A DNA stretch of 34,239 bases from positions 1 through 34,239 of the forward strand of contig JAUWGT010000005.1 in assembly GCA_030606265.1 (NCBI GenBank), written 5' to 3'. Under the pieces are notes generated by a model. It worked only from the letters and a program-made list of their open reading frames with translations. It had not been told where the DNA came from and did no database searches. Shown one piece after another: positions 16,833 through 26,558 of this stretch (its first letter is position 1; each line of letters begins with the position of its first letter). A program made the translations under genes and the position numbers. This stretch comes from Candidatus Stahliibacteriota bacterium. GTDB taxonomy: Bacteria > Hydrothermota > Tepidihabitantia > SM23-42.

Positions 16833-19800
16833 ATGAATCGAAATCTAAAGGATATTGTAATTGACCGAGTTAAAGCGCCGTTGGAAGAATACTCTACTTC
16901 CTTCGGGGATCTTTTGGAAACCAGTCAGGAAATCGAAAACCGACTTGTCAAAGACACTGAGCTTCTTTCTGAGATAGGGAAGAAGTTCGACATTCTATCT
17001 GCGGCAGTTGAGCTCGAATTTGAAGGGATATCAGTTTTCGACCAGGAAATAAAGAAAACCAAGGAGATTCTTGAAAAGAGTGTTATTAAGGTCAATGAAT
17101 CTTTGACCGTATCAAATCGAATTTCAGAGGACTTGGATGTTATCTCAAAGTCCTTTAATAAAATCCAGGCCGATGCCTTACAGCTTGATGACATTGTGAA
17201 AAACATCGCTGTGGTGTCGGATTCCATAGAAGTAGCTTCGCGTAATGCGGGCATAACTGCTTTTCATGCTGGTGAACAGGGGAGAGGTTTCGAAGTGATC
17301 TCCCGGGAAATGACCTTACTGGTTAAAAGCGTGCAGGATCCAACAAAGCTTGTCCCCGATATTTCTGAAGAAGTAGTCAAAGGAACTGTAGATCTTGGTC
17401 ATGACTTACAGAGAATAGGGAGTATAATACATGATCTAAAAGAGATAAACGAACGGTTTTCCGATATCACTAATGAACTTCTTGGATTGATCCCGAATAT
17501 TGAAACCGGTATCAAGAGCCTTGGCGCGAGTGTTATTTCACAGAAGGAATTGCACCAGCTTTTGTTGACTGAGAATGAGCGTTCATCGCAATGGCTAAGT
17601 AACATTTATGATACAGCCCGTTCTTCAGCAATTCTGGAACAATATTTAGAAGCTATGTTTCGTAGGGTTAGTAATATTCGCGAAAGCCTTATGAGTGTCG
17701 AAGACGACACATCTTTTGCATGGATGTTCAATACCTTAAAGGTTGCCTTGACCGATGCTTCAAAGAGCTATGCCAAGGGTATGAATGAGCTGTCTATTAA
17801 AGAAATCGGTCGAGGAGGTGGTATACAGTCGTCAGAACGTTCGATCCTTCAACTCGTCAGTGAAGCCGGTCAACTCTCTGGAGTTATTAGCAAGATTGCT
17901 ATAGAGATCAAGAATTGGTTGAAGACAAATGGTGTAGCTTGTGAAGTTCTCACCAACGGGATTGCTTTTTATCAGGATATCCTAAACATCCTTTCGGTAT
18001 TGAATGAGAAACTCCACTCGATACGAATGAGAGCAGAGAAAATAGAAAACCCACTTTTTGATCTAAAGAAAATCACCGAGCGTTCACGGATACTTGGTCT
18101 GTACGCGAGCATTGAAAGTGCAAGGGGCGGTCAGTATGCGCAGTCACTTGGCGTGGTGACCAAGGAGATAAAAGATCTATCAGACAAGACAACTTCATTT
18201 GTTACTGATATTGGTGAAGTCGCTTTTGGTATGACTGAGAGTTTTGACGAACTGTCAACATTCCTGATCAGGAGTATGAGTGATGTTGAACAGGGCGTTG
18301 GATCATTGAAAGCTGCGGTAGATATCCTTGAAGAGAACAGAGGATTGTTGCAGAGCCTTGATAATCTCGGACAGGAAATGATTGGTTCAACCGATAAGAT
18401 AAAAACACAATGTAATGATCTGAGTATTAACATAAGAGAACTCAATCTTGACTATGAAAATATAGAGAATGCTTTTGAAGAGTATTCAAAGACAATCAAT
18501 GCCTGCGGTAAGACAGCTGAACACTTGTTGAAAAGTGTTAGTTCCTATGACAAAGAATTTGCGGTCTTAACCCGTAAACACAAGACTATTGTTTATCAGC
18601 AGTCAGTGGAACCGATACTACTTGATCCAGCCAATAAAACTGATGCCCGTAGTCATGAAGTGCTTCAACAGATTTTCATTGGTCTATTGACTTTTGATTC
18701 AGGTAATCACATGGTTCCGGGTATGGTTGACAGATTTTCAGTATCTAAGGATGGGTTGATCTGGGACTTCAAGATAAAACGTGGTATTAGATTTCATAAT
18801 GGTGATATGATCACTGCACAAGATATCGCCAATTCTATATCACGAGTGAAAGCCGGTCCAAATCTTAGCTTCATAGATTATGTCGATGATGTGGCGATTT
18901 TAGATGATTTTGATATTAGATTCAGTCTTAAGTTTCCTTATCTTCCTTTTCTAGCCAATCTTGCTTGTGGTACGTGTGATATTACGCACCGGGATCATTC
19001 TGTAGAACACCCGATTGGTGCTGGTCCCTATAAGTTTGTACATTGGGAAAAGGAAAAAGAGATCATCCTTGATGTCTTTAAGGATTTTTTTGACGGTCGA
19101 CCACCCATTGATAGAGTTATCATTAAGTTCATGCAGGATAGCGAAGAAGCGGTACAGCGTTTCAGAAAAGGTGAAATATCAATAATGGCGGTAACCCCAG
19201 AGATAGCTAAGCGATTTTCACCCGATGAGCTCATTTCCGGACCAGGTTTGTCTACTCAATATGTTGGTATTAATGTTTCACTCGATACTCCCTTCAAAAA
19301 CAGAAAGGTCCGTCAGGCGATGAACTACGCCATTGATAATGAGCATTTCAGTAATGTCGCAATGGAGGGGCAAGCCGTACCAGCTCGCGGTGTTTTTCCA
19401 CCCGGTATGTATGTTTATAATAATGACTTGTTGGGTTACGGATGTGATTTGGATAAGGCGAAACAACTTATGCGTGATGCAGGGTATGGCAGTGGTTTTG
19501 ATAGTGTGTATCCTTTTGATATCAGGGAGAGCGAAGCCGCCATTAAAAGAGCTGAGTATGTGATAAAAAGTCTTGAAAAAATCGGTGTAAAGCTTATACT
19601 TAATCCACTATCATGGAATGATTTCTTAGAACGGGGTTATCGTGGTGATAGTATTTTGTGTATGAAGAGCTGGGTTTCGGATAATGGTGACCCGGATAAT
19701 TTCCTTTATCCGTTGTTCCACTCCAAGAGTTTTGGACGTGCTGGTAATACTTCGTTCTACAGTAATCATGAGGTGGATACGATGATTGAACATGCAAGAT

Positions 19801-19982
19801 CTGAACGGAGCAGCAATAAGCGTCAACAGGTATACCGTGATATCGAGAATATGATAGTGAATGATGCGCCGTGGATATTTCTTTCTCATTCGGTTGATTC
19901 CTACGCGGTCAGTACGGATATCGGTGGTTTCAAAGTAGACCCATTTGGAATTATTAGGTTCCGCTATTTATGGACTAGATGA
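16833..19982 (+). CDS. soluble MCP-like / SBP_bac_5-like fusion protein
   Basis: Two MCP-tip-like segments (IEVASRNAGITAFHAGEQGRGFEVISREMTLLV; RILGLYASIESARGGQYAQSLGVVTKEIKDLSDKT) followed by a full-length oligopeptide-type binding domain (VEPILLDPANKTDARSHEVLQQIFIGLLTFD..FKIKRGIRFHNGDMITAQDI..FKNRKVRQAMNYAID..YRDIENMIVNDAPWIFL); no signal peptide or TM helix seen; start refined from GTG 16764 to ATG 16833. Confidence 0.78.
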   Translation: MNRNLKDIVIDRVKAPLEEYSTSFGDLLETSQEIENRLVKDTELLSEIGKKFDILSAAVELEFEGISVFDQEIKKTKEILEKSVIKVNESLTVSNRISEDLDVISKSFNKIQADALQLDDIVKNIAVVSDSIEVASRNAGITAFHAGEQGRGFEVISREMTLLVKSVQDPTKLVPDISEEVVKGTVDLGHDLQRIGSIIHDLKEINERFSDITNELLGLIPNIETGIKSLGASVISQKELHQLLLTENERSSQWLSNIYDTARSSAILEQYLEAMFRRVSNIRESLMSVEDDTSFAWMFNTLKVALTDASKSYAKGMNELSIKEIGRGGGIQSSERSILQLVSEAGQLSGVISKIAIEIKNWLKTNGVACEVLTNGIAFYQDILNILSVLNEKLHSIRMRAEKIENPLFDLKKITERSRILGLYASIESARGGQYAQSLGVVTKEIKDLSDKTTSFVTDIGEVAFGMTESFDELSTFLIRSMSDVEQGVGSLKAAVDILEENRGLLQSLDNLGQEMIGSTDKIKTQCNDLSINIRELNLDYENIENAFEEYSKTINACGKTAEHLLKSVSSYDKEFAVLTRKHKTIVYQQSVEPILLDPANKTDARSHEVLQQIFIGLLTFDSGNHMVPGMVDRFSVSKDGLIWDFKIKRGIRFHNGDMITAQDIANSISRVKAGPNLSFIDYVDDVAILDDFDIRFSLKFPYLPFLANLACGTCDITHRDHSVEHPIGAGPYKFVHWEKEKEIILDVFKDFFDGRPPIDRVIIKFMQDSEEAVQRFRKGEISIMAVTPEIAKRFSPDELISGPGLSTQYVGINVSLDTPFKNRKVRQAMNYAIDNEHFSNVAMEGQAVPARGVFPPGMYVYNNDLLGYGCDLDKAKQLMRDAGYGSGFDSVYPFDIRESEAAIKRAEYVIKSLEKIGVKLILNPLSWNDFLERGYRGDSILCMKSWVSDNGDPDNFLYPLFHSKSFGRAGNTSFYSNHEVDTMIEHARSERSSNKRQQVYRDIENMIVNDAPWIFLSHSVDSYAVSTDIGGFKVDPFGIIRFRYLWTR

Positions 19983-20404
19983 TGGAGGCGATGATCGTTT
20001 TTCGAATTGGTGACGAACACATTGGCGTCGATATAAGTCAGGTTCGGGAAGTCACCGAAGCACAAACTCCAGTACCTGTGCCGCGGTCTCCTGCATTCGT
20101 GATCGGTTTGGTGAACATAAAGGGAGAGGTGATACCCGTTGTCTCTTTGAGAAAGCGTTTAGGGGTTGGTGGTGAGGAATCTGGTGACTGCCTGCTTATT
20201 GTAGAAGATAAAGGAAGGCTTGCAGGTATTGAGGTGGATGAGTTATTTGGTACGGAAAAAGTTATTGATGCGCGTATTAACCGGCGTGCAGAGCTTCTTT
20301 CAACAAGAAAAGAAAAGGATTTTTTTCACGGTGTTTACGAAACAGAAGGTAAGCCTATACTCATTTTGAACTTGGGAAAGATATTATCAAAGGAGGATAA
20401 ATGA
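19979..20404 (+). CDS. cheW: CheW coupling protein
   Basis: MIVFRIGDEHIGVDISQVREVTEAQTPVPVPRSPAFVIGLVNIKGEVIPVVSLRKRLG; ATGA overlap with upstream gene. Confidence 0.95.
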   Translation: MMEAMIVFRIGDEHIGVDISQVREVTEAQTPVPVPRSPAFVIGLVNIKGEVIPVVSLRKRLGVGGEESGDCLLIVEDKGRLAGIEVDELFGTEKVIDARINRRAELLSTRKEKDFFHGVYETEGKPILILNLGKILSKEDK

Positions 20405-20760
20405 GGGTTTTGGTCGTAGACGACGCAATGTTCATGCGTCGTATGCTCAGCGACATTTTAGAAAAAGGTGGGCATCTTGTTTGTGGTGAGGCAGCGACTG
20501 GCAAAGAGGCAGTAGAACGTTATAAGGAATTTAAACCTGACCTTGTCACAATGGATATTATAATGCCTGATATGAGTGGTATTGAGGCGGTTAAGGAAAT
20601 CAAGAAACTTGATAACGAAGCAAAGATTTTGATGGTTTCGGCCATGGGGCAGCAGGCACTCGTTCTTGAAGCAGTACAAGCTGGTGCGCTCGATTATGTT
20701 GTTAAGCCGTTTCAGCCATCAAGGGTTCTTGAGTCTATTGAGCGGATTATTGAAAAGTAA
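20401..20760 (+). CDS. cheY: CheY response regulator
   Basis: MRVLVVDDAMFMRRMLSDIL..LVTMDIIMPDMSGIEAV..VVKPFQP; ATGA overlap with cheW. Confidence 0.95.
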   Translation: MRVLVVDDAMFMRRMLSDILEKGGHLVCGEAATGKEAVERYKEFKPDLVTMDIIMPDMSGIEAVKEIKKLDNEAKILMVSAMGQQALVLEAVQAGALDYVVKPFQPSRVLESIERIIEK

Positions 20761-20761
20761 T

Positions 20762-22285
20762 ATGGAGAGCTATTTAGAACTGTTCATCAGCGAGTTGGAA
20801 GAGTACATCAAGCAATTGAACAAACAATTGCTGATTTTGGAATCGAATAACCGAAATAATCCATCAATAATCGAGGTTTTTCGTATTTTCCACACGATCA
20901 AAGGGATGGCACAGACCATGGGATTTGACGGGATATCTGAGGTTAGCCATTCAATTGAGGATCTGCTAGATGAGGCAAAAGAAAAGGGTGAAGTACGTCC
21001 AAACCTGGTTGATTTTCTTTTTGTCGCTGCTGATTTGCTTTCCAGGTCTGCCGTGGCTTTGAAAAATAAAGAAGAACTTCCTCCAGTTCGTGATATCCTT
21101 GACTTGAAAACGAAAATCAAGAAGGGCGAGACATTGGAATACTACAAGGAACAGGTAAGTACTAATGGTATTGGCGAGATACGCATCAAGATGGATAAAC
21201 TCGATACCCTATTCAATCTAGCAAATGAATTGACTATTACGCGATCTCGGTTGGTGAAAATAAGTCAAGATATCCGAAACACCGACTTACAGGTTATAGT
21301 TGATACTGCTTCAAGGCTCATCTCTTCGTTACAGGCTGATATTATGCGCCTGAGGATGTTGCCTCTGACAACAGTGTTTGAATTTTTCCCGAGGTGGTTT
21401 CGAGATGAGGCTAAACGACAGAGAAAAGATGTCATTCTTGAGATCGCTGGTGGCGAGATCGAAGTCGATCGTTCAATTATCGATATCCTCAAGGAACCGA
21501 TAATGCATTTGATACGCAATGCCCTTGACCACGGGATTGAAGTTTCTGCAAAGCAAGTTGGAATGGGCAAGGTTGTGCTCAAAGCGGTGCGCGAGAAAGA
21601 AAGAATAAGGATTTCGGTTATTGACAATGGTAAGGGCATTGATTTAGAGAAAATCCGATACAAAGCGGTGAAACATGGGTTGTTCAGTGATACTGAGGCT
21701 CAACACTTGAGCGAGGAAGAATTGTTTCGGCTTTTAACCCATCCTACTTTTACCACAAAAGATGATGTTACTACAATCTCTGGACGGGGTATTGGATTGG
21801 ATATCGTAAATTCCACGGCCATCAAACTTGGCGGTAGGCTTCTTATTTCTTCGCAGTCTGGACAGGGTACGTGTTTCACCCTTGAATTACCTTTGAATCT
21901 TGCTATTATTCGTGCGATGATCTTCAGACTTGACGGACAGCGGTTTGCATTACCTTTAAACTACATACAAGAAACCTTCTATGCACATGAAGATATGTTC
22001 CAGACTGTGTATCACCGTGAACTCTTTCCCCTACGTAATGGAATACTACCCTTGGTAAGATTAAGCGACAGATTGGGTTGTGTAGGAAAAAGAGGTAGAA
22101 AATCAGTGATTGTTGTTCAAACCCAGGCGAAACGGCGTGGGTTTGTGATTGATGAGATTGTTGATGAGGGGGAGATTGTTGTTAAGAAATTGGATCCTTT
22201 GTTTTCGGCTCCTTTCTACTCAGGTTGTTCAATTTATGCCGATGGTTCGCCAATTTTGATATTAGACCCAAGGGGGTTTGGATGA
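20762..22285 (+). CDS. cheA: CheA histidine kinase without a recognisable P2 domain
   Basis: P1 VFRIFHTIKGMAQTMGF; P3 MDKLDTLFNLANELTITRSRL; P4 LMHLIRNALDHGIE, GRGIGLDIVNSTAIKLGG; P5 CheW-like C terminus. Confidence 0.94.
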   Translation: MESYLELFISELEEYIKQLNKQLLILESNNRNNPSIIEVFRIFHTIKGMAQTMGFDGISEVSHSIEDLLDEAKEKGEVRPNLVDFLFVAADLLSRSAVALKNKEELPPVRDILDLKTKIKKGETLEYYKEQVSTNGIGEIRIKMDKLDTLFNLANELTITRSRLVKISQDIRNTDLQVIVDTASRLISSLQADIMRLRMLPLTTVFEFFPRWFRDEAKRQRKDVILEIAGGEIEVDRSIIDILKEPIMHLIRNALDHGIEVSAKQVGMGKVVLKAVREKERIRISVIDNGKGIDLEKIRYKAVKHGLFSDTEAQHLSEEELFRLLTHPTFTTKDDVTTISGRGIGLDIVNSTAIKLGGRLLISSQSGQGTCFTLELPLNLAIIRAMIFRLDGQRFALPLNYIQETFYAHEDMFQTVYHRELFPLRNGILPLVRLSDRLGCVGKRGRKSVIVVQTQAKRRGFVIDEIVDEGEIVVKKLDPLFSAPFYSGCSIYADGSPILILDPRGFG

Positions 22286-22896
22286 TGGATGTAAAGCATT
22301 TGACGTTAGAACAGCTCGATGCCTTGAAAGAAGTAGCAAATATAGGGAGTGGTCACGCGGCAACTTCATTGTCCCAGTTAATGGGTAAGAAAGTAATGGT
22401 TCGTGTTCCCAAGATACTTACCGGACCGTTAGAAGATGTCATACTGAAGATTGCCGACCCCAATGATGTAGTGGTTTCTGTTTTACTATACTTTCTTGGT
22501 GATTTGACCGGACGGACCTTGCTGATTTATCCTTTTGAGGATGCTCAGGAGATAACATCTCTTTTGATGCCTACGGTGCAAGATAATTCAGCAGAGGTTC
22601 AGGAATCATTGCTAAAAGAGGTATCGAATATTCTTTCATGTTCCTACATGAACGCATTAGGAGAACTTCTGGGGCTTTTGATCCTGCCGTCAGTACCTGG
22701 TATGATTGTAGATATGGTTGGGGCCGTGCTTTCTAGTGTCGTAATTGAATTTGGATGCGAAAAGGACTATATTTTCTGTGTCGAAACAGAATTTGATTTT
22801 GGTGAGCTAGATAGACCACTCAGTACGTTTTTCCTTCTTTTGCCAGATACCGCCAGTTTGGAGTTGATATTGAAGAAACTGAACTTAGCAAAATGA
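22282..22896 (+). CDS. cheC: CheC-family CheY-P phosphatase
   Basis: MMDVKHLTLEQLDALKEVANIGSGHAATSLSQLMGKKVMV..LLKEVSNILSCSYMNALGELLGL: two CheC active-site-like motifs; ATGA overlap with cheA. Confidence 0.92.
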   Translation: MMDVKHLTLEQLDALKEVANIGSGHAATSLSQLMGKKVMVRVPKILTGPLEDVILKIADPNDVVVSVLLYFLGDLTGRTLLIYPFEDAQEITSLLMPTVQDNSAEVQESLLKEVSNILSCSYMNALGELLGLLILPSVPGMIVDMVGAVLSSVVIEFGCEKDYIFCVETEFDFGELDRPLSTFFLLLPDTASLELILKKLNLAK

Positions 22897-25277
22897 TATC
22901 ACAAGAAGAATTTAAGATACTGAAGAGCTTTGCCGAGCGAATACCCGATGATGATCCAGGTGCGCACAATAATCTGGCAATCGTTTATTATAATAAGGGT
23001 TTATATGATGAAGCGATACAAGAACTTGAGAGCGCTCTTAAGATAGACCCCCAATTTGTTCTTGCTCGCAACAACCTTGATATCATATTGAAAAAAGCCG
23101 GACGGTTGGAACAGAAGGTTGAAGAGCTTGTACGGATAATCGACCAGGAACCATACGACGAGAGAAAGACGTTGGAGCTTGCTGATACTTACAGGAAACT
23201 AAGTAGACATTCGCAGTCTATTATTTTCTATAGGAAGGTGCTTGATTTTAATCCTGGATCTTTTGAGGCACATTATGGTTTGGGTATCACGTTAAAGCTA
23301 TTGGGTAAATACGATGATGCTTTGGAGGAAATAAAGACGGCGCTCGAGATCAAGATCTCGCCGGATGTATACAGAACATTGGGTGAGATATATTTCAATA
23401 AGGGGGTAATTGATTTGGCGATCAGCAACTTCAATGAGTCGATTACGCTTGATCCTTCGTTCGCTGAAGGACATTTTCTGCTCGGTTTTGCCCTCGGCGA
23501 GAAAGGCAAAGTGGATGAGAGTCTTGAGCAAGTGAAAAAAGCGATTGTCTTAAACCCTGCGCTTGCCCAATTCGAACCCAACCTTCCAATTGATATCAAG
23601 GAACACAAAACGCATTGGGAATTTTTGAAAGAGCAACTCGGTACACCGAAGATATCTGAGAATGAATATCAAGTCCACTTCAGCCTTGGTATGACCTATC
23701 GTAACAAAGGGTTGTTCGACGAGGCAAAGCGGGAGTTTGAAGAGTGCTTGAAGTTACAATCAGACAATCCTGACCTTCAACTCGTCGTTGCTGAGGTAGA
23801 ACTGTTTCTCGGCAAATTCGACAGTGCCCTGGAATTTGTGCAGAAGGCTTATGAGTTTGATTTTGATTCGGCAAAATGTGTTAACATATGGGGTGTTATT
23901 TGTTGTTTGACTGGTGATCTTGTTGAAGCCGGCAAACTCTTTGAAAAGGCACTCGCACTTCAAAGTGACTATGCGGCTGCTTTGAACAATCTGGCCGTGG
24001 TTGAGAGCAATTCAAACAATGCACAAAAGGCTTTAGAGCACTACAAGAAGGCGATTGATGCTGGTTGTGTTGAGGCAAGATACAACTTAGGTATGCATTA
24101 TTTACGACTTGGTGAGCACGAAAATGCATCGAAGACGTTTTCTGGTAATTCAGCTGATGAGGAATTTGGCAAAGGGTTAGTCTATTATGAAGCAGGCCAG
24201 GATAAAGCCGCAATTGACGCGTTCAAGCGAGCTTTATCAGTAACCCCGAACCATGCGGGTGCATACTATAATTTAGGTTTTATCTTTACTAAACAGGGTG
24301 AGTTTAAGGAGGGACTTGATTACATAAGAAAAGGTATGAAAATTGAACCCAATTATGTAAAAGACAAATACCTTATAGGTTTAGAGTCTGATCTCTCTGG
24401 ATATGGGTTATACTACTCTCCCAGCGTCGGTCATGTGGAGAAAGCAAAACCAGCTGAAAAAGACCTCCCGGTTATTGAAATCCCGAGTGCTGAGAACTAC
24501 ATTACAAATGCTGAGGTTTATCTTGCGAACAATGAATTTGATAATGCCTTAAGTATGGTGGATCAAGCTTTAGGTCTTGAACCTGAGTGGAGTAAAGCTG
24601 TTATCCTCAAATCAAACATCTATTTAAAGATGGCACGAACGGATGATGCCCTCAATTTACTCAGGGATTATGCGAAAGATCACCCGCAAGCCGTCGAAGT
24701 ACAGGCAAACTTGGGTCATTTGATGCAGGAGCATGGACTTTTAGAGGAGGCTAGGCAGATATTCTTGGACCTGCTCGATACTGATAAAAGTAATGTGGAA
24801 TGGCTCACACGGGAAGCCGAGGTTTTATACGAGATGGGCGAATTGGATGATGCACTTTTATACTACGATCAAATATACGAAATAAACAGGGACGATATCG
24901 CGGCGAATTTGGGTTTTTTGAGGATTCACATAAGTAAGAAGAATTATGAAAAGGCAAAGCCATTTTTGGATTTTCTCAAAGAAGAACATTCAGATATTTA
25001 TGATCTTAACGTGCTTGCCGGTTCGTACTACCAGGAGAATAATGATCATGAGGAAGCACGGTATTACTTCGAAAAAGCCATAGAGATTGATTCTTCACGG
25101 GCATTTCCTTACTATCAACTCGGGCTTTTGCTGGTGCAAAAGGGAGATTTTGGAAAGGCGTGTGATAATTGGAAGAAAGCCTTACTTCTAAGTCCCGATG
25201 AAGAGTTGGCAAAAAAAACAAGACATTGTTTGAAAATTACAGTTGAATTGTGCGAATTAATAAAACAACAAGTATGA
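22893..25277 (+). CDS. large TPR-repeat protein
   Basis: Many 34-aa TPR units (AHNNLAIVYYNKGLYDEAIQELESALKIDP..); ATGA overlap with cheC. Confidence 0.92.
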   Translation: MISQEEFKILKSFAERIPDDDPGAHNNLAIVYYNKGLYDEAIQELESALKIDPQFVLARNNLDIILKKAGRLEQKVEELVRIIDQEPYDERKTLELADTYRKLSRHSQSIIFYRKVLDFNPGSFEAHYGLGITLKLLGKYDDALEEIKTALEIKISPDVYRTLGEIYFNKGVIDLAISNFNESITLDPSFAEGHFLLGFALGEKGKVDESLEQVKKAIVLNPALAQFEPNLPIDIKEHKTHWEFLKEQLGTPKISENEYQVHFSLGMTYRNKGLFDEAKREFEECLKLQSDNPDLQLVVAEVELFLGKFDSALEFVQKAYEFDFDSAKCVNIWGVICCLTGDLVEAGKLFEKALALQSDYAAALNNLAVVESNSNNAQKALEHYKKAIDAGCVEARYNLGMHYLRLGEHENASKTFSGNSADEEFGKGLVYYEAGQDKAAIDAFKRALSVTPNHAGAYYNLGFIFTKQGEFKEGLDYIRKGMKIEPNYVKDKYLIGLESDLSGYGLYYSPSVGHVEKAKPAEKDLPVIEIPSAENYITNAEVYLANNEFDNALSMVDQALGLEPEWSKAVILKSNIYLKMARTDDALNLLRDYAKDHPQAVEVQANLGHLMQEHGLLEEARQIFLDLLDTDKSNVEWLTREAEVLYEMGELDDALLYYDQIYEINRDDIAANLGFLRIHISKKNYEKAKPFLDFLKEEHSDIYDLNVLAGSYYQENNDHEEARYYFEKAIEIDSSRAFPYYQLGLLLVQKGDFGKACDNWKKALLLSPDEELAKKTRHCLKITVELCELIKQQV

Positions 25278-25292
25278 AAAGGGGGTGGATGA

Positions 25293-26558
25293 ATGTCTGG
25301 TGATCTGACCATGGATTCTGGAGCGTTGATTTTCGCGACCTTAGCAGATGTTTATTTATCGTCAGGCATGACTGACGAGGCGATTTCAATATTGAAGGAC
25401 GGTCTGTCACGGAACCCGACATATAGTCTGGCAAAGGTAATACTTGGTCGGGCATACTACATCAAGGGTGATATCGAAGAATCATTGAAAACCCTCGAAG
25501 GTAATTATGAGGAGCTTAAAGATAGCGAAAACACGAATCTTTACATTGGACACTGTTATAAAAAGCTCGGTGAATTGGAAAAAGCGGCTGAATATTACAA
25601 TATTACGCTCGAGATAAATCCTGAGAACAAGAATGCCAAACAAGAACTTGAGGCTCTTGTACCTGAGTCAAAGCAGGTAGTCATTGATAAGGGCGAAGAG
25701 ATTGCAGCGTTTCCTGCAAAAGATGAGGAAGAGATCATTGAAGAAACAGCCGTGACATCCACTAAGGACGAATCTGTAATTGGAGTAGCACTGCCATTAG
25801 GAACTCAAGAAGTGATTGAGACCCAACCAGAACCCCTGGCTGAGGAGACTGAAAAGATAGAGGTGGAACCAAAACGAGCTGCTGAAGAGCCGGTTGAGAC
25901 AATACCAGAACCAACTATTGAGGAGCAACCAAAGATAAAGACACAACCAGTTATTGAGGAGCCTGAAAAGGTAGAGGTGGAACCAAAACGAGCTGCTGAA
26001 GAGCCGGTTGAGACAACACCAGAACCAACTATTGAGGAGCCTGAAAAGTTAGAGGTGGAACCAAAACGAGCTGCTGAAGAGGAAACTGAAAAAACTCCTG
26101 CTCTTGCTGAAGTTGAACAAGAAATAGAACAGCCCGGTGTCTTGGAAGAGAAGAAAGAAGAACAGAAAGCAGTGACAACCCCTGAACCAGAAAAGGCATT
26201 TCCTCTAGAAACCCTGGAAAAACCTATGAAAAGGCTTTTGAATATGAAGGCAGTAAAAGGAGCTTTCATATGTTCAAAAGATGGTCTCTTAATCCATAAT
26301 TACTATGAAGAATGCGGTGATATAGAATTGATCAGCGCCATGATTGCTGCAATTCACAATGAAGCTGAAGAGTCATTTAAGTTCTTGAAGGATGGGAGTG
26401 TCGATAAATTCATTATCGATAAAATAGAATACCCGATTTGTGTTATCGCCGCAGGTGAGTCACTTCTCGCGGTGGTAACACAACCTGAAGCAAAACCAGG
26501 TCTGGTGTTTGTTTACGCGAGAAAGATAATAGAAGAAATAAGCGAGATATTAGGATGA
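25293..26558 (+). CDS. TPR - Pro/Glu-rich repeat linker - C-terminal Roadblock/LC7-like domain protein
   Basis: N-terminal TPRs; EVEPKRAAEEPVETxPEPTIEE repeats; C-terminal MKAVKGAFICSKDGLLIHNYYEECGDIELISAMIAAIHNEAEESFKFL. Confidence 0.8.
   Translation: MSGDLTMDSGALIFATLADVYLSSGMTDEAISILKDGLSRNPTYSLAKVILGRAYYIKGDIEESLKTLEGNYEELKDSENTNLYIGHCYKKLGELEKAAEYYNITLEINPENKNAKQELEALVPESKQVVIDKGEEIAAFPAKDEEEIIEETAVTSTKDESVIGVALPLGTQEVIETQPEPLAEETEKIEVEPKRAAEEPVETIPEPTIEEQPKIKTQPVIEEPEKVEVEPKRAAEEPVETTPEPTIEEPEKLEVEPKRAAEEETEKTPALAEVEQEIEQPGVLEEKKEEQKAVTTPEPEKAFPLETLEKPMKRLLNMKAVKGAFICSKDGLLIHNYYEECGDIELISAMIAAIHNEAEESFKFLKDGSVDKFIIDKIEYPICVIAAGESLLAVVTQPEAKPGLVFVYARKIIEEISEILG
25851..26085 (+). repeat. 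intragenic tandem repeat encoding EKxEVEPKRAAEE(PVETxPEPTIEE)
   Basis: Near-identical DNA units begin at 25851, 25965 and 26043 (spacings 114 and 78 nt, both multiples of 3); the third is truncated. Confidence 0.9.

Noticed and set aside
25805-26269. 154-aa antisense ORF rich in Ser/Gly repeats
   Set aside because: Antisense of the in-frame Glu/Pro repeat linker; codon bias of the sense gene explains the open frame.
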